Below are positions 54,259 to 64,000 of a stretch of DNA of 64,000 bases, piece by piece. Within the stretch, counting starts at the first letter, position 1, and every line of letters begins with the position of its first letter. Source of the DNA: Brachybacterium muris. Its GTDB lineage: Bacteria; Actinomycetota; Actinomycetes; Actinomycetales; Dermabacteraceae. The stretch spans positions 3,472,001 through 3,536,000 of the forward strand of contig NZ_JAFBCB010000001.1 in NCBI RefSeq assembly GCF_016907455.1, in the 5' to 3' direction. Made by a program: the position numbers and the translations under genes. The notes beneath the pieces are model-generated. The model made no database searches. It had not been told where the DNA came from and saw only the letters and a program-made list of their open reading frames with translations.

Positions 54259-55830
54259 ATGGGTGGGGAACTGTTCACCCCGGTACGGCGCTGGCCCGTG
54301 CGCGCACGCTCACCCCTCACGCAGGAGCGGATCATCGACGAGGTGGACGCTCCGTCGGGCGACCCGCAAGCCGCTCTGGCCTGCCGCATGCACGAGCGGA
54401 TGAAGACCCGCACCCGCCTGTACGCCCGGCAGCTGCGCGACATGGCCACGTTCTTCCACTACGACCCTGATGCCCAGGGCGCACTGGACGAGGCCGACAT
54501 CTCCGCGATCAAGATCGCCGTGGGCCTTCGCACCTCATCCTTCCGGGCCGGCGCCATGATCCGGGATGCCCACCGCGCCGTCGAGCAGATGCCAGGCACC
54601 TTCCACCGCCTGGCCGAGGGGGAACTGCCAGAGGAGTGGCACGTGCACCTGCTGCGCCTGGTGCGGCCGCTGGACGAGGGCCACGTCCAGCACATCGACG
54701 AGCACGTGGCCAGCTGGGACCTCGCCTCGATCTCCCGTGATCAGTTTGTGCGCCACCTGCGCCGGTTGGTCGCGATGGTCACCGCACTGGATACCCCGAA
54801 ACCGCCGTCGGCACTGCGCAGCGTGGACCTCCACCTCGCCGATCCCGAGCTGGGCACGGCCTCCCTCACCATCACCGGCCCGATCCCGGAGATCATGGCC
54901 CTCTCACACCGTCTGGACGTGTGCGCCCATGCCGTGCAGAAGGCGCAGCGTGCCGCCCTGCAGGACGAGAACGCAGCGGAGATCCCCTTCGACATCGACG
55001 GTGACGTGCTCGAGCGGGGCCGCCCACTGTCGCTGGCGGCGATCCGCTACGCGATCCTCACCCGCTCCGTGCTCGAGACGGGCACCGTGCAGGTGCCGGC
55101 CCCACGGTTCAAGCTGTACGTCACGGTCCCGGCGCTGACCCTGCAGGGTCGCTCGGAGATGCCGGGGATGCTGAACGGCCTGGTGCCCGTCCCCGTCGAT
55201 CAGGCCCGCGCGCTCGCCGGCGGCGAGTCCACCTGGTTCCGGATCCTCACCGATCCGGCGACAGGTGCGTACCTGCCCGCCGCGCCCACCACCTACCGGC
55301 CCCCGGCGGCTCTTCTCGAACAGCTCCGGTTCCGGCATCCCACCTGCAACGCCCCGGGCTGCACCAGGCCCACCATCCTCGCCAGCGAGGCCGACCACAT
55401 CATCGAGTTCAACCACCTCGACCCCAGCGGTGGCGGCCCCACCAGCCTCGAGAACCTTCACCTGCTGTGCTGGCTGCACCACAAGTGGAAGACCCTGGGT
55501 CGGCTCGACCCCGTGCGCGACGACGCAGATCTCCACAACAGCTGGCCCTCGGGCATGGACCGCACGCTGTGGACCATCGACGGCAAGATCACCACCACCA
55601 CGTGGGACGACCGCGACCTGGTCGCCCCGCAGCTCGCCGCCGAGATGAACGAGGAATGGCGCGAGCAACAGGGCCGTCATGGACCCCGGAGGCGCCCCCG
55701 CGGTGACACCTCCGCAGCGGGGGACGACGATCCCTCCGGGAACAGGCATGCGAACACCCCGGGTGCTGCGGGGAACGACCTGACCGGGGCTGACGATCCG
55801 ATCAGCCAGTACGGCGATCCTCCGTTCTGA
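54259..55830 (+). CDS. DUF222 / HNH endonuclease-domain protein
   Basis: 523 residues. The N-terminal ~330 residues are a helical DUF222 (13E12-repeat) domain. The HNH motif follows: CNAPGCTRPTILASEADHIIEFNHLDPSGGGPTSLENLHLLCWLHHKWK, with the two CxxC-like cysteines, DH, N and H of the metal finger. The C-terminal ~90 residues are disordered and end QYGDPPF. GGAGGTGGAGG precedes the ATG. Such genes are multi-copy in actinobacteria and their role is unclear (nuclease, possibly mobile). Confidence 0.9.
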   Translation: MGGELFTPVRRWPVRARSPLTQERIIDEVDAPSGDPQAALACRMHERMKTRTRLYARQLRDMATFFHYDPDAQGALDEADISAIKIAVGLRTSSFRAGAMIRDAHRAVEQMPGTFHRLAEGELPEEWHVHLLRLVRPLDEGHVQHIDEHVASWDLASISRDQFVRHLRRLVAMVTALDTPKPPSALRSVDLHLADPELGTASLTITGPIPEIMALSHRLDVCAHAVQKAQRAALQDENAAEIPFDIDGDVLERGRPLSLAAIRYAILTRSVLETGTVQVPAPRFKLYVTVPALTLQGRSEMPGMLNGLVPVPVDQARALAGGESTWFRILTDPATGAYLPAAPTTYRPPAALLEQLRFRHPTCNAPGCTRPTILASEADHIIEFNHLDPSGGGPTSLENLHLLCWLHHKWKTLGRLDPVRDDADLHNSWPSGMDRTLWTIDGKITTTTWDDRDLVAPQLAAEMNEEWREQQGRHGPRRRPRGDTSAAGDDDPSGNRHANTPGAAGNDLTGADDPISQYGDPPF

Positions 55831-55856
55831 ACTGAACTGAACTGAACTGAGCTGAG
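55827..55856 (+). repeat. Pentanucleotide repeat at the HNH stop codon
   Basis: Four CTGAA units followed by two CTGAG units, beginning with the TGA stop codon of the HNH gene. The stop is in the first unit, so unit-number changes would not alter the protein. Confidence 0.85.
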
Positions 55857-55951
55857 CACGGGCCGTGTCGCCCTGCCGGCCCCGCGTCCCGGTGCCCTGA
55901 CCCCCTGCCGCCCTGATACGCGATGGCCCGGGCGTCGGGGACAATCAGGGG

Positions 55952-56380
55952 ATGGAACCTATGGGACGGAGGATCGCCATGGCAGGACTGCTCGGCACCC
56001 TGCTGGCCGCCTGCGGTGTGAACCGCGGGCCCGATGACGCCACTGTCACCGCGGCCCTGCAGCAGGCCGTCGAGGGCAGCGAGCACTACGTCGTCGGCAG
56101 CATCCGCTACCTGAGCTCCTTCAGCCGAGGCACCGCGATCGACGGAGCCCTCACCCTGCGCGCCGCGGACCACGACGAACTGCTCACCGCCTACGACGAC
56201 GTCCTGCAGCGCCTGTCGGCCGCCTACCGGGAGCTGTCGCCGAAGGACCCCGCCCAGGTCGCTGTCATCGCGCGTGCGGAGGCCGACCGCGGTCTCTCCG
56301 CCGCCGCCGAGGACGTCGTGCCCCCGGCGTCCGCCGGTCACCCCGACACCGACGACCTCGCCGCCCACTACGGCACCTGA
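55952..56380 (+). CDS. Small lipoprotein, unknown function
   Basis: 142 residues with a lipoprotein signal: basic MEPMGRRIAM, hydrophobic AGLLGTLL, lipobox LAAC (Cys at 21). The mature part is helical and charged (ATVTAALQQAVEGSEHYVVGSIRYLSSF...), of a type seen in actinobacterial lipoproteins without assigned function. GACAAT (55940-55945) lies six bases before the ATG, suggesting a leaderless mRNA. The 3' end overlaps a 16-bp tandem repeat. Confidence 0.75.
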   Translation: MEPMGRRIAMAGLLGTLLAACGVNRGPDDATVTAALQQAVEGSEHYVVGSIRYLSSFSRGTAIDGALTLRAADHDELLTAYDDVLQRLSAAYRELSPKDPAQVAVIARAEADRGLSAAAEDVVPPASAGHPDTDDLAAHYGT

Positions 56381-56412
56381 CCACTACGGCACCTGACCAC
56401 GACGGCACCTGA
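56365..56412 (+). repeat. 16-bp tandem repeat over the lipoprotein stop codon
   Basis: Three copies of CCACTACGGCACCTGA (56365-56380, 56381-56396, 56397-56412; the third has one change). The first copy encodes the final HYGT-stop of the lipoprotein; the others follow it. Confidence 0.88.
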
Positions 56413-56425
56413 GTACCCTCGAGGC

Positions 56426-57088
56426 ATGACCAGCACCCCCATGAACCCGCCCGTCGAACTGATCGCCCCGGAGATCGACGAGACCGCCGTGGTGCGCATG
56501 GGCTCCCGCGATCCCGAGGCCCCCGTCGTGCTGCTGCTGCACGGCCTGGGCAGCCACGAGCGCGACCTCACCGGGCTGGTGCCGTACCTGCCGCCCAGCT
56601 TCGCCTACGCATCCCTGCGCGGGATCTACCGGTACGTGCAGGGCTACGCCTGGCTCGAGTCCGACATCGACCCCGCCGCCACCGAGAAGATCCAGACCTC
56701 CGCCGCGGCCGTCGAGACCTGGATCGCCCAGCAGAGCGCCCCGGTGGTGGGCGTCATCGGCTTCTCCCAGGGCGGCATCCTGGGCCTGCAGCTGCTGCGC
56801 CGCGACCCCCGCGCCCTGGACTGGATCGTGCAGCTCTCCGGAGCGCCCTTCCCCGCACCCATGCCCGGCGATGCGGCGCTCGCCGAGGTGAAGCCGCCCG
56901 CTCTGTGGGGCCACGGCGGCCTGGACCCCCTGTTCGACGAGGACCGTGAGCAGCGGGTGCGGGACTTCATGCGCGAGCACACCGCCCTGGAGGAGGAGCG
57001 TCGCCCTCACCTGGGCCACGCCGTCGACGAGGTGGAGCTGCGGGCCATCGCCGCGTTCCTGCAGCGCCGGGCCGACGAGTGGGCCTGA
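56426..57088 (+). CDS. Phospholipase/carboxylesterase-type alpha/beta hydrolase
   Basis: 220 residues of the LysoPL/carboxylesterase family. Motifs: VVLLLHGLGSHERDL (oxyanion HG), GVIGFSQGGILGLQLL (Ser nucleophile), GHGGLDPLF (Asp) and LGHAV (His). No signal peptide, hence cytoplasmic. TACCCT (56414-56419) is six bases from the ATG, again a leaderless arrangement. Substrate unknown. Confidence 0.88.
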   Translation: MTSTPMNPPVELIAPEIDETAVVRMGSRDPEAPVVLLLHGLGSHERDLTGLVPYLPPSFAYASLRGIYRYVQGYAWLESDIDPAATEKIQTSAAAVETWIAQQSAPVVGVIGFSQGGILGLQLLRRDPRALDWIVQLSGAPFPAPMPGDAALAEVKPPALWGHGGLDPLFDEDREQRVRDFMREHTALEEERRPHLGHAVDEVELRAIAAFLQRRADEWA

Positions 57089-57255
57089 CCTGACGAACGC
57101 GCCTGACCTCACGGGACGCCGTATCACGGATCGCCGCAGGTCTCGGCACCGCCGGCTGCCCGGTCCACATCACCGGTGACGGCACAGCATGCAGCCGGTA
57201 GTCTGCTCTCATTCCGCGCCGAGAGACGCCGCGGATCGAGGAGAACCAGGAGAAC

Positions 57256-57348
57256 ATGAGCGCCGCAAGCGACGCACCCGGTGACAGTCCCAGGCCTTCG
57301 GGCCTGCACGTGACACCAGTGACCGGGAGGATCCGTCCGTGGATCTGA
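57256..57348 (+). CDS. 30-residue leader ORF upstream of the CNNM genes
   Basis: ATG 57256 follows AGGAGAAC and reads MSAASDAPGDSPRPSGLH... to RIRPWI, with five prolines in 30 residues, ending at TGA 57346-57348, ten bases inside the CNNM gene. It also runs through the hairpin that can cover the downstream ribosome-binding site. Its position, good ribosome-binding site and overlap suggest translational regulation of the transporter. Confidence 0.55.
   Translation: MSAASDAPGDSPRPSGLHVTPVTGRIRPWI
57277..57327 (+). promoter_or_regulatory. RBS-occluding RNA hairpin before the CNNM gene
   Basis: Inner stem CAGGCC (57291-57296), UUCG tetraloop (57297-57300), GGCCTG (57301-57306), a very stable hairpin. 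Outer stem CCCGGT (57277-57282) with ACCGGG (57322-57327) pairs the GGG of the GGGAGG ribosome-binding site (57325-57330) of the CNNM gene. Ribosomes on the leader ORF would open both stems. Structure inferred by eye; no folding program used. Confidence 0.5.
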
Positions 57349-58805
57349 TCGGCCCCCTCATATCCTTGGCGGTCAGCCTGCTGCTGATCGCCGCCTGCGG
57401 CGGATTCGTCGCCGCCGAGTTCGCCCTGATCACCGCCAACCGCAACGACGTCGAAGCCGCTGCGGCCAAGGGCGACAAGCGCTCCCAGGGAGTGCTGGAG
57501 GGCATGAAGACCCTCTCCACCCAGCTGTCCGGCGCCCAGCTCGGCATCACCGTGACCAACCTGGGCATCGGCTTCCTCGCCGAACCCGCGATCGCCAAGC
57601 TCGTGGGCCCGCCGCTGATCGACGCCGGTCTCAGCGATCTCGCCGCCCGCTCGGTCTCGGTGGCCATCGCCCTGGTGCTCGCCACCGGGCTCACCATGAT
57701 CTTCGGTGAGCTGGTCCCCAAGAACCTGGCGATCGCCGAACCGCTGCGCACCGCCCGCGCCGTCGTCGGCTTCCAGCGCGGTTTCACCTCCGTGTTCCGC
57801 TGGCCGATCCGCCTGTTCAACGGCAACGCCAACGCCATCATCCGCAAGATGGGCATCGAGCCGCAGGAGGAGCTCAGCTCCGCCCGCAGCCCCGAGGAGC
57901 TCTCCGCCCTGGTGCGGCGCTCCGCCGACGAGGGTGCCCTGACCGCTGACACCGCCGACCTGGTGGAGCGCACCCTCGCCTTCGGCGACCGCCGTGCCCA
58001 CGACGCGATGGTGCCCCGCGGCCGCATGGACACCCTGGACGTGGACGACTCCGTGCAGGACCTGCTGGAACTGGCCCGCACCACCGGCCACTCCCGCTTC
58101 CCCGTGCTGGACGACGAGGGCGAGGTGGCCGGGGTCGCGCACATCCGTCGCGGCCTCGCGGTTCCCTTCGAGCAGCGCCCCACCACCCGCGTGGACTCCG
58201 TGATGGGCAGTGCCACCTTCGTCCCGGACACCGTGCCGCTGGACGACCTGATGGACACCCTGCGTGCCGGAGGCCTGCAGATGGCCCTGGTGGTCGACGA
58301 GTTCGGCGACACCGACGGCCTGATCACCCTGGAGGACCTGGTCGAGGAGATCGTGGGCGAGGTGCGCGACGAGCACGACGACGAGACCGACGACGTGCCC
58401 GACCCCGACGGCTCCTGGGACCTCGACGCGATCCTGCGACCGGACGAGGCCAGCGGCCGCCTGGGTGTCACCGTTCCCGAGCACGAGGACTACGAGACCC
58501 TGGGCGGCCTGGTCACCATGGAACTGGGACGCCTGGCCGAGGTGGGCGACGAAGTGGTCGTCCCCACCGACCCCGAACCGGGGGAGGACCCCGCCCAGCT
58601 GCGCCTCGAGGTGCGCGAGATGGACGGCCTGCGCATCGAGACCCTGCACGTCAGCATCGAGCCTCCCGCCGATGACGACGGCCCGCGCTCCCCGAGCTCC
58701 CCGCGGTCGCCGCACTCGCCCAGTTCCCCGAGCACCCCGAACGGACCGGGCGGCTCCCACGCCGCGACATCCCGGCGCTCCAGCGATGAGGAGGCACAGC
58801 GATGA
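57339..58805 (+). CDS. CNNM/CorC-type divalent-cation transporter (first of pair)
   Basis: 488 residues. N-terminal DUF21 membrane domain (about 1-190, with GGFVAAEFALITANR, GAQLGITVTNLGIGFLAEP and FGELVPKNLAIA), two CBS domains (about 200-335, with DAMVPRGRMDTLDVDDS and LVVDEFGDTDGLITLEDLVEEIVGEVRDE) and a CorC/HlyC C-domain, then a Ser/Pro tail. Bacterial CNNM/CorC proteins export Mg2+ or related ions (MpfA, CorC, YhdP families). GTG start; GGGAGG lies in the hairpin described above. Its stop overlaps the second CNNM gene. Confidence 0.93.
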   Translation: MDLIGPLISLAVSLLLIAACGGFVAAEFALITANRNDVEAAAAKGDKRSQGVLEGMKTLSTQLSGAQLGITVTNLGIGFLAEPAIAKLVGPPLIDAGLSDLAARSVSVAIALVLATGLTMIFGELVPKNLAIAEPLRTARAVVGFQRGFTSVFRWPIRLFNGNANAIIRKMGIEPQEELSSARSPEELSALVRRSADEGALTADTADLVERTLAFGDRRAHDAMVPRGRMDTLDVDDSVQDLLELARTTGHSRFPVLDDEGEVAGVAHIRRGLAVPFEQRPTTRVDSVMGSATFVPDTVPLDDLMDTLRAGGLQMALVVDEFGDTDGLITLEDLVEEIVGEVRDEHDDETDDVPDPDGSWDLDAILRPDEASGRLGVTVPEHEDYETLGGLVTMELGRLAEVGDEVVVPTDPEPGEDPAQLRLEVREMDGLRIETLHVSIEPPADDDGPRSPSSPRSPHSPSSPSTPNGPGGSHAATSRRSSDEEAQR

Positions 58806-59842
58806 GCTTCCTCACCGGTATCGCCCTGACCATCGTGCTGCTGATCGCCAACGCGTTCTTCGTGGGCGCCGAGTTCGCCCTGATCAGCGCCCGCCGCTCG
58901 ATCATCGAGCCCCAGGCCCACGAGGGGAAATGGGCCGCCAAGGTCACCCTGAACGCGATGGAGCACGTCTCGCTGATGATGGCCGGAGCCCAGCTGGGCA
59001 TCACCGTGTGCTCCCTGGCGCTCGGTGCGATCAGCGAGCCCGCCATCGCCCACGTGATGGAGGGCCCCTTCGAGTGGCTGGGCGTTCCCGACGCCCTGGT
59101 GCACCCCATCTCCTTCGCGATCGCCCTGACCCTGGTGACCTACCTGCACGTGGTGTTCGGCGAGATGATCCCCAAGAACATCGCCCTGGCCGGACCCGAG
59201 CGGATGGCCCTGGTGCTGGGCCCGATCCTGTCCGGCGTGGTGTTCGTGCTGCGCCCGGTGCTGTGGGCCATGAACGGCATCGGCAACCTGGTGCTGCGCA
59301 TGTTCGGCGTGACTCCCAAGAACGAGGTGACCAGCGTGTTCACCCGTGACGAGGTGGCGGCGATGGTGAGCGAGTCCCACGACGGCGGCCTGCTGGAGGA
59401 CAATGACGAGGCCCTGCTGCTGGGCGCGCTCACCTTCGAGCAGCGCAGCCTGGTGAACCTGGTGATCCCCCTGGACCGGGTCTCCACCCTGCCCGCCGGG
59501 GTCAGCGCCGCCCAGGCGGAGGAAGCCGCCATCGACGGCTTCTCCCGCTTCCCCATCAAGGCGGCCGACGGCACTCTCGAGGGCTACGTCCACATCAAGG
59601 ACCTGCTGGAGTCGGCCGCCGAGGCCCGCAACCTGCCGATCCCCGCGGACCGCATCCGCGCACTGCCCCGCGTGGGTGCCGACCAGCCGCTGCGTGCGGC
59701 CCTGGCCAGCATGCAGGCCAGCGGTGCCCACCTCGGTGCCGCCACCGACCGCACCGGTCGCGTGATCGGCATCGTCACCCTCGAGGACATGCTGGAGGAA
59801 CTGGTGGGACAGATCCGCGACGACTCCCGGGCCGCGGCATGA
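58802..59842 (+). CDS. CNNM/CorC-type divalent-cation transporter (second of pair)
   Basis: 346 residues. DUF21 domain with NAFFVGAEFALISARRS and FGEMIPKNIALAGPERM, then CBS domains (TRDEVAAMVSESHDGGLLEDND..., VIGIVTLEDMLEELVGQIRD). It ends after the CBS pair, without the CorC/HlyC domain of its neighbour. Paired CNNM genes like this are common in actinobacteria and may form a hetero-complex. ATGA overlaps join it to the first gene and to the methyltransferase. Confidence 0.92.
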   Translation: MSFLTGIALTIVLLIANAFFVGAEFALISARRSIIEPQAHEGKWAAKVTLNAMEHVSLMMAGAQLGITVCSLALGAISEPAIAHVMEGPFEWLGVPDALVHPISFAIALTLVTYLHVVFGEMIPKNIALAGPERMALVLGPILSGVVFVLRPVLWAMNGIGNLVLRMFGVTPKNEVTSVFTRDEVAAMVSESHDGGLLEDNDEALLLGALTFEQRSLVNLVIPLDRVSTLPAGVSAAQAEEAAIDGFSRFPIKAADGTLEGYVHIKDLLESAAEARNLPIPADRIRALPRVGADQPLRAALASMQASGAHLGAATDRTGRVIGIVTLEDMLEELVGQIRDDSRAAA

Positions 59843-60498
59843 GCCCCGCGCCTGCCGGGCCCGGCTCTGCGGCGTCGGGCCCGGCGCAGAACCTCTGGGA
59901 AGCGGCAGTGGCCCGCAACCCCGAGCATGCCCGGGGCTACGCGGACCGGTGGCGACGCATCGAGGCCTCCGGCCAGGACATCCACGGTGAGGCACGGCTG
60001 ATCGACGCCATGGCCGCCCGGGGCTCGCGGGTGCTGGACGCCGGCTGCGGCACCGGCCGACTGGGCGTCTACCTCGCCGGCGTCGGGCACCACGTGACCG
60101 GCGTGGACCTGGACCCCACCCTGATCGGGGTGGCCCGCCAGGACCATCCCGCCGCACGCTGGGAGACGGGGAACCTCGCCGAGCTGGACCTGCGGGACGA
60201 GCACGGGCAGCGCGAACTGTTCGACCTGGTGGTGTGCGCCGGGAACGTGCTCACCTTCCTCTCCGGCGCCGAGCGCGTCCCGGCCCTCACCCGGATCGCG
60301 CAGCACCTGGCGCCCGACGGGCGGTTCGTGGCCGGCTTCGGCCCGGGGCGCGGATACCCCGTCGGCCGCTTCGAGGTCGATGCCGCGAGCGCGGGCCTGC
60401 GTGTGCAGCAGCGCTTCGCCGGCTGGGACCTGCAGCCCCGCGGCGAGGGAGCCGAGGGTGACGACGAGTTCCTGGTGGCGGTGCTGACGCAGGCCTGA
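59839..60498 (+). CDS. Class I SAM-dependent methyltransferase
   Basis: 219 residues. Motif I is VLDAGCGTGRLGVYLAGVGH (about 67-86), followed by GVDLDP (acidic residue of strand beta2) and DLVVCAGNVLTFL. Small-molecule methyltransferase fold; substrate unknown. ATG overlaps the stop of the second CNNM gene, so it is in the same operon. Confidence 0.88.
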   Translation: MSPAPAGPGSAASGPAQNLWEAAVARNPEHARGYADRWRRIEASGQDIHGEARLIDAMAARGSRVLDAGCGTGRLGVYLAGVGHHVTGVDLDPTLIGVARQDHPAARWETGNLAELDLRDEHGQRELFDLVVCAGNVLTFLSGAERVPALTRIAQHLAPDGRFVAGFGPGRGYPVGRFEVDAASAGLRVQQRFAGWDLQPRGEGAEGDDEFLVAVLTQA

Positions 60499-60638
60499 TG
60501 CCGTGGGGTGACGCACCGGATGTGACGTACCACCGGGCGGAACGGCCTGCGGCCGCGGCGAAACCGGCGTTACGGTGAGGGCGAGCACGACGACGTGTCG
60601 CTGCGGGTCAGTTCCTTCGCCCGACGGAAAGGTCCGCG

Positions 60639-61577
60639 ATGGCCCCTCCGCTGCCTGTTCCCCGGCCGCTGCCCCGAGCCGAGAGCCGGGAGATCACCTC
60701 ACCCGCTGCCCCGGCCCCCACCGTCGCCCCCGATGGCAGTGACGCACCGGTCCAGGAGACCCACGGTGCCGTGCCCGTGTACTTCATCTCCGACTCCACC
60801 GGCATCAGCGCCGAGACCATGGGCAACGCCCTGCTCGCCCAGTTCCCCACCGTCCCGTTCGAACGCCGCCTGATCCCCTTCCTGCGCACCACCAGGGAGG
60901 CGGAGGAGGTGCGCGAGCAGCTGAACCAGGCGATGGACGGGCCCGTGGAGCCGATCGTGTTCCTCACCGTGGTGGACGAGGAGGTGCGGGAGGTGCTGCT
61001 GGGCACCCGCGCCCCCGTGATCGACTTCGTCTCCGGGCACCTGGCCCGCATCGAGGCGCAGCTGGGTCTCTCCAGCGACCACGCCCCCGCTCGCTTGCAC
61101 GGCGTGGGCGACGTGCGCCGCTACAACCGGCGGATGCAGGCCGTCGAGTTCGCGATCGAGCACGACGACGGCCAGTCCGTGCGCGCCATCCAACGGGCCG
61201 ACGTGATCCTCATCGCCCCCTCCCGCTGCGGGAAGACCCCCACCAGCATGTACCTGGCCCTCATGCACGGCGTGTTCGTGGCGAACTACCCGCTGGTGGA
61301 CGAGGACCTCGAGAACGGCAACCTGCCCCAGACGATCGCCGACCTGTCCGATCGCTGCTTCGGGCTGCTCACCAGCCCGAAGCGCCTCTCCGAGGTGCGG
61401 GGGGAGCGCAGGCCCGATTCGCGGTACGCCTCGGTGGACCAGACCCACTGGGAGCTCTCCCGCGCCCGCCGCATCTACGACTACTACGGCATCCCTTTCG
61501 TGGACTCCTCGAGCAAGTCCGTCGAGGAGATGTCCACACTCATCCTGCAGTCCCTCACCGACCGCCCCGCCCCCTGA
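60639..61577 (+). CDS. ppsR: PEP synthase regulatory kinase/phosphorylase (PpsR, DUF299)
   Basis: 312 residues. Bifunctional ADP-dependent kinase and phosphate-dependent phosphorylase that inactivates and reactivates PEP synthase by modifying a Thr near its catalytic His. Features: YFISDSTGISAETMGNALLAQFP, the P-loop APSRCGKTPTS (about 193-203; the family usually has SRTGKTP), and NYPLVDEDL. The first ~43 residues are a Pro/Ala-rich extension, so a later start is possible. ppsA follows 70 bp downstream. Confidence 0.92.
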   Translation: MAPPLPVPRPLPRAESREITSPAAPAPTVAPDGSDAPVQETHGAVPVYFISDSTGISAETMGNALLAQFPTVPFERRLIPFLRTTREAEEVREQLNQAMDGPVEPIVFLTVVDEEVREVLLGTRAPVIDFVSGHLARIEAQLGLSSDHAPARLHGVGDVRRYNRRMQAVEFAIEHDDGQSVRAIQRADVILIAPSRCGKTPTSMYLALMHGVFVANYPLVDEDLENGNLPQTIADLSDRCFGLLTSPKRLSEVRGERRPDSRYASVDQTHWELSRARRIYDYYGIPFVDSSSKSVEEMSTLILQSLTDRPAP

Positions 61578-61647
61578 CCCCCCGATCCTGCTGTAGGACG
61601 CAATGAAGCGCACCCATCGCGGCACCGCCGCCGGAAGGAGCATGACC

Positions 61648-64000
<2,353 letters not shown>

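Noticed and set aside
55827..55856. CTGAA repeat as a phase-variable switch of the HNH gene
   Set aside because: The stop codon lies in the first unit and upstream coding sequence is outside the repeat, so changing unit number cannot shift the frame.

Overview
The window is a high-GC, leading-strand-organised stretch of an actinobacterial chromosome around the replication origin. The order recF-dnaN-dnaA | rpmH-rnpA-yidD-yidC-jag-rsmG-parA-parB, followed by trxB, a MurJ/DUF6049 block and cca, is the standard Actinomycetota origin layout. Many start/stop overlaps (ATGA, GTGA), frequent GTG starts and protein style suggest a Micrococcales member. A Dermabacteraceae/Brachybacterium-like genome is my best guess, from gene order and sequence style only.

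Layout. 1-3.9 kb: recF (partial), dnaN and dnaA on the minus strand, with DnaA boxes between dnaN and dnaA, inside dnaA and upstream of dnaA. 3.9-10.3 kb: rpmH through parB on the plus strand. 10.3-18.1 kb: about 2.7 kb of ancestral non-coding DNA holding some 14 degenerate parS-like sites and a dense DnaA-box cluster, interrupted by two apparently identical, inversely oriented IS21-family elements, each with its own 4-bp target duplication. 18.1-27.2 kb (minus): thioredoxin-like protein, trxB, a small membrane protein, a pseudokinase/discoidin-like membrane protein, murJ and a DUF6049-type protein, which together form a cell-envelope locus. 27.2-31.8 kb (plus): cca and a class A penicillin-binding protein. 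31.8-33.7 kb: a membrane protein whose 5' end carries an in-frame amber codon, and a broken DUF4304-like gene. 33.9-35.7 kb: rpsF-ssb-rpsR-rplI, followed by a 26-bp perfect inverted repeat. 35.9-40.7 kb: an L7/L12-C-domain-like small protein, an amino-acid permease, tRNA-Leu(CAG) and a GH31 glycosidase. 40.7-46.7 kb (minus): hypothetical, NYN-domain and membrane proteins, then a ROK-regulated sugar cluster (ROK, TIM-barrel isomerase, Gfo/Idh/MocA). 46.8-51.2 kb: SelO, a DJ-1/PfpI protein, a small acidic protein and a frameshifted DUF4091 gene. 51.2-64 kb: a 12-codon ORF behind an unusually long Shine-Dalgarno match, an EspG-like gene overlapping a WXG-alpha/beta-hydrolase fusion, a DUF222-HNH protein, a lipoprotein, an esterase, two CNNM-type transporters behind a structured leader with a small ORF, a methyltransferase, ppsR and nearly all of ppsA.

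The most notable feature is the partition/initiation region downstream of parB: a multi-site parS-like array next to a DnaA-box cluster that is denser in consensus boxes than the dnaN-dnaA gap, together with a ParB carrying a long histone-H1-like linker. Also notable are the structured leader with a Pro-containing small ORF before the CNNM pair, the tiny ORF with a 14-nt anti-Shine-Dalgarno match, and the WXG-lipase pair. No CRISPR array and no rRNA gene is visible.
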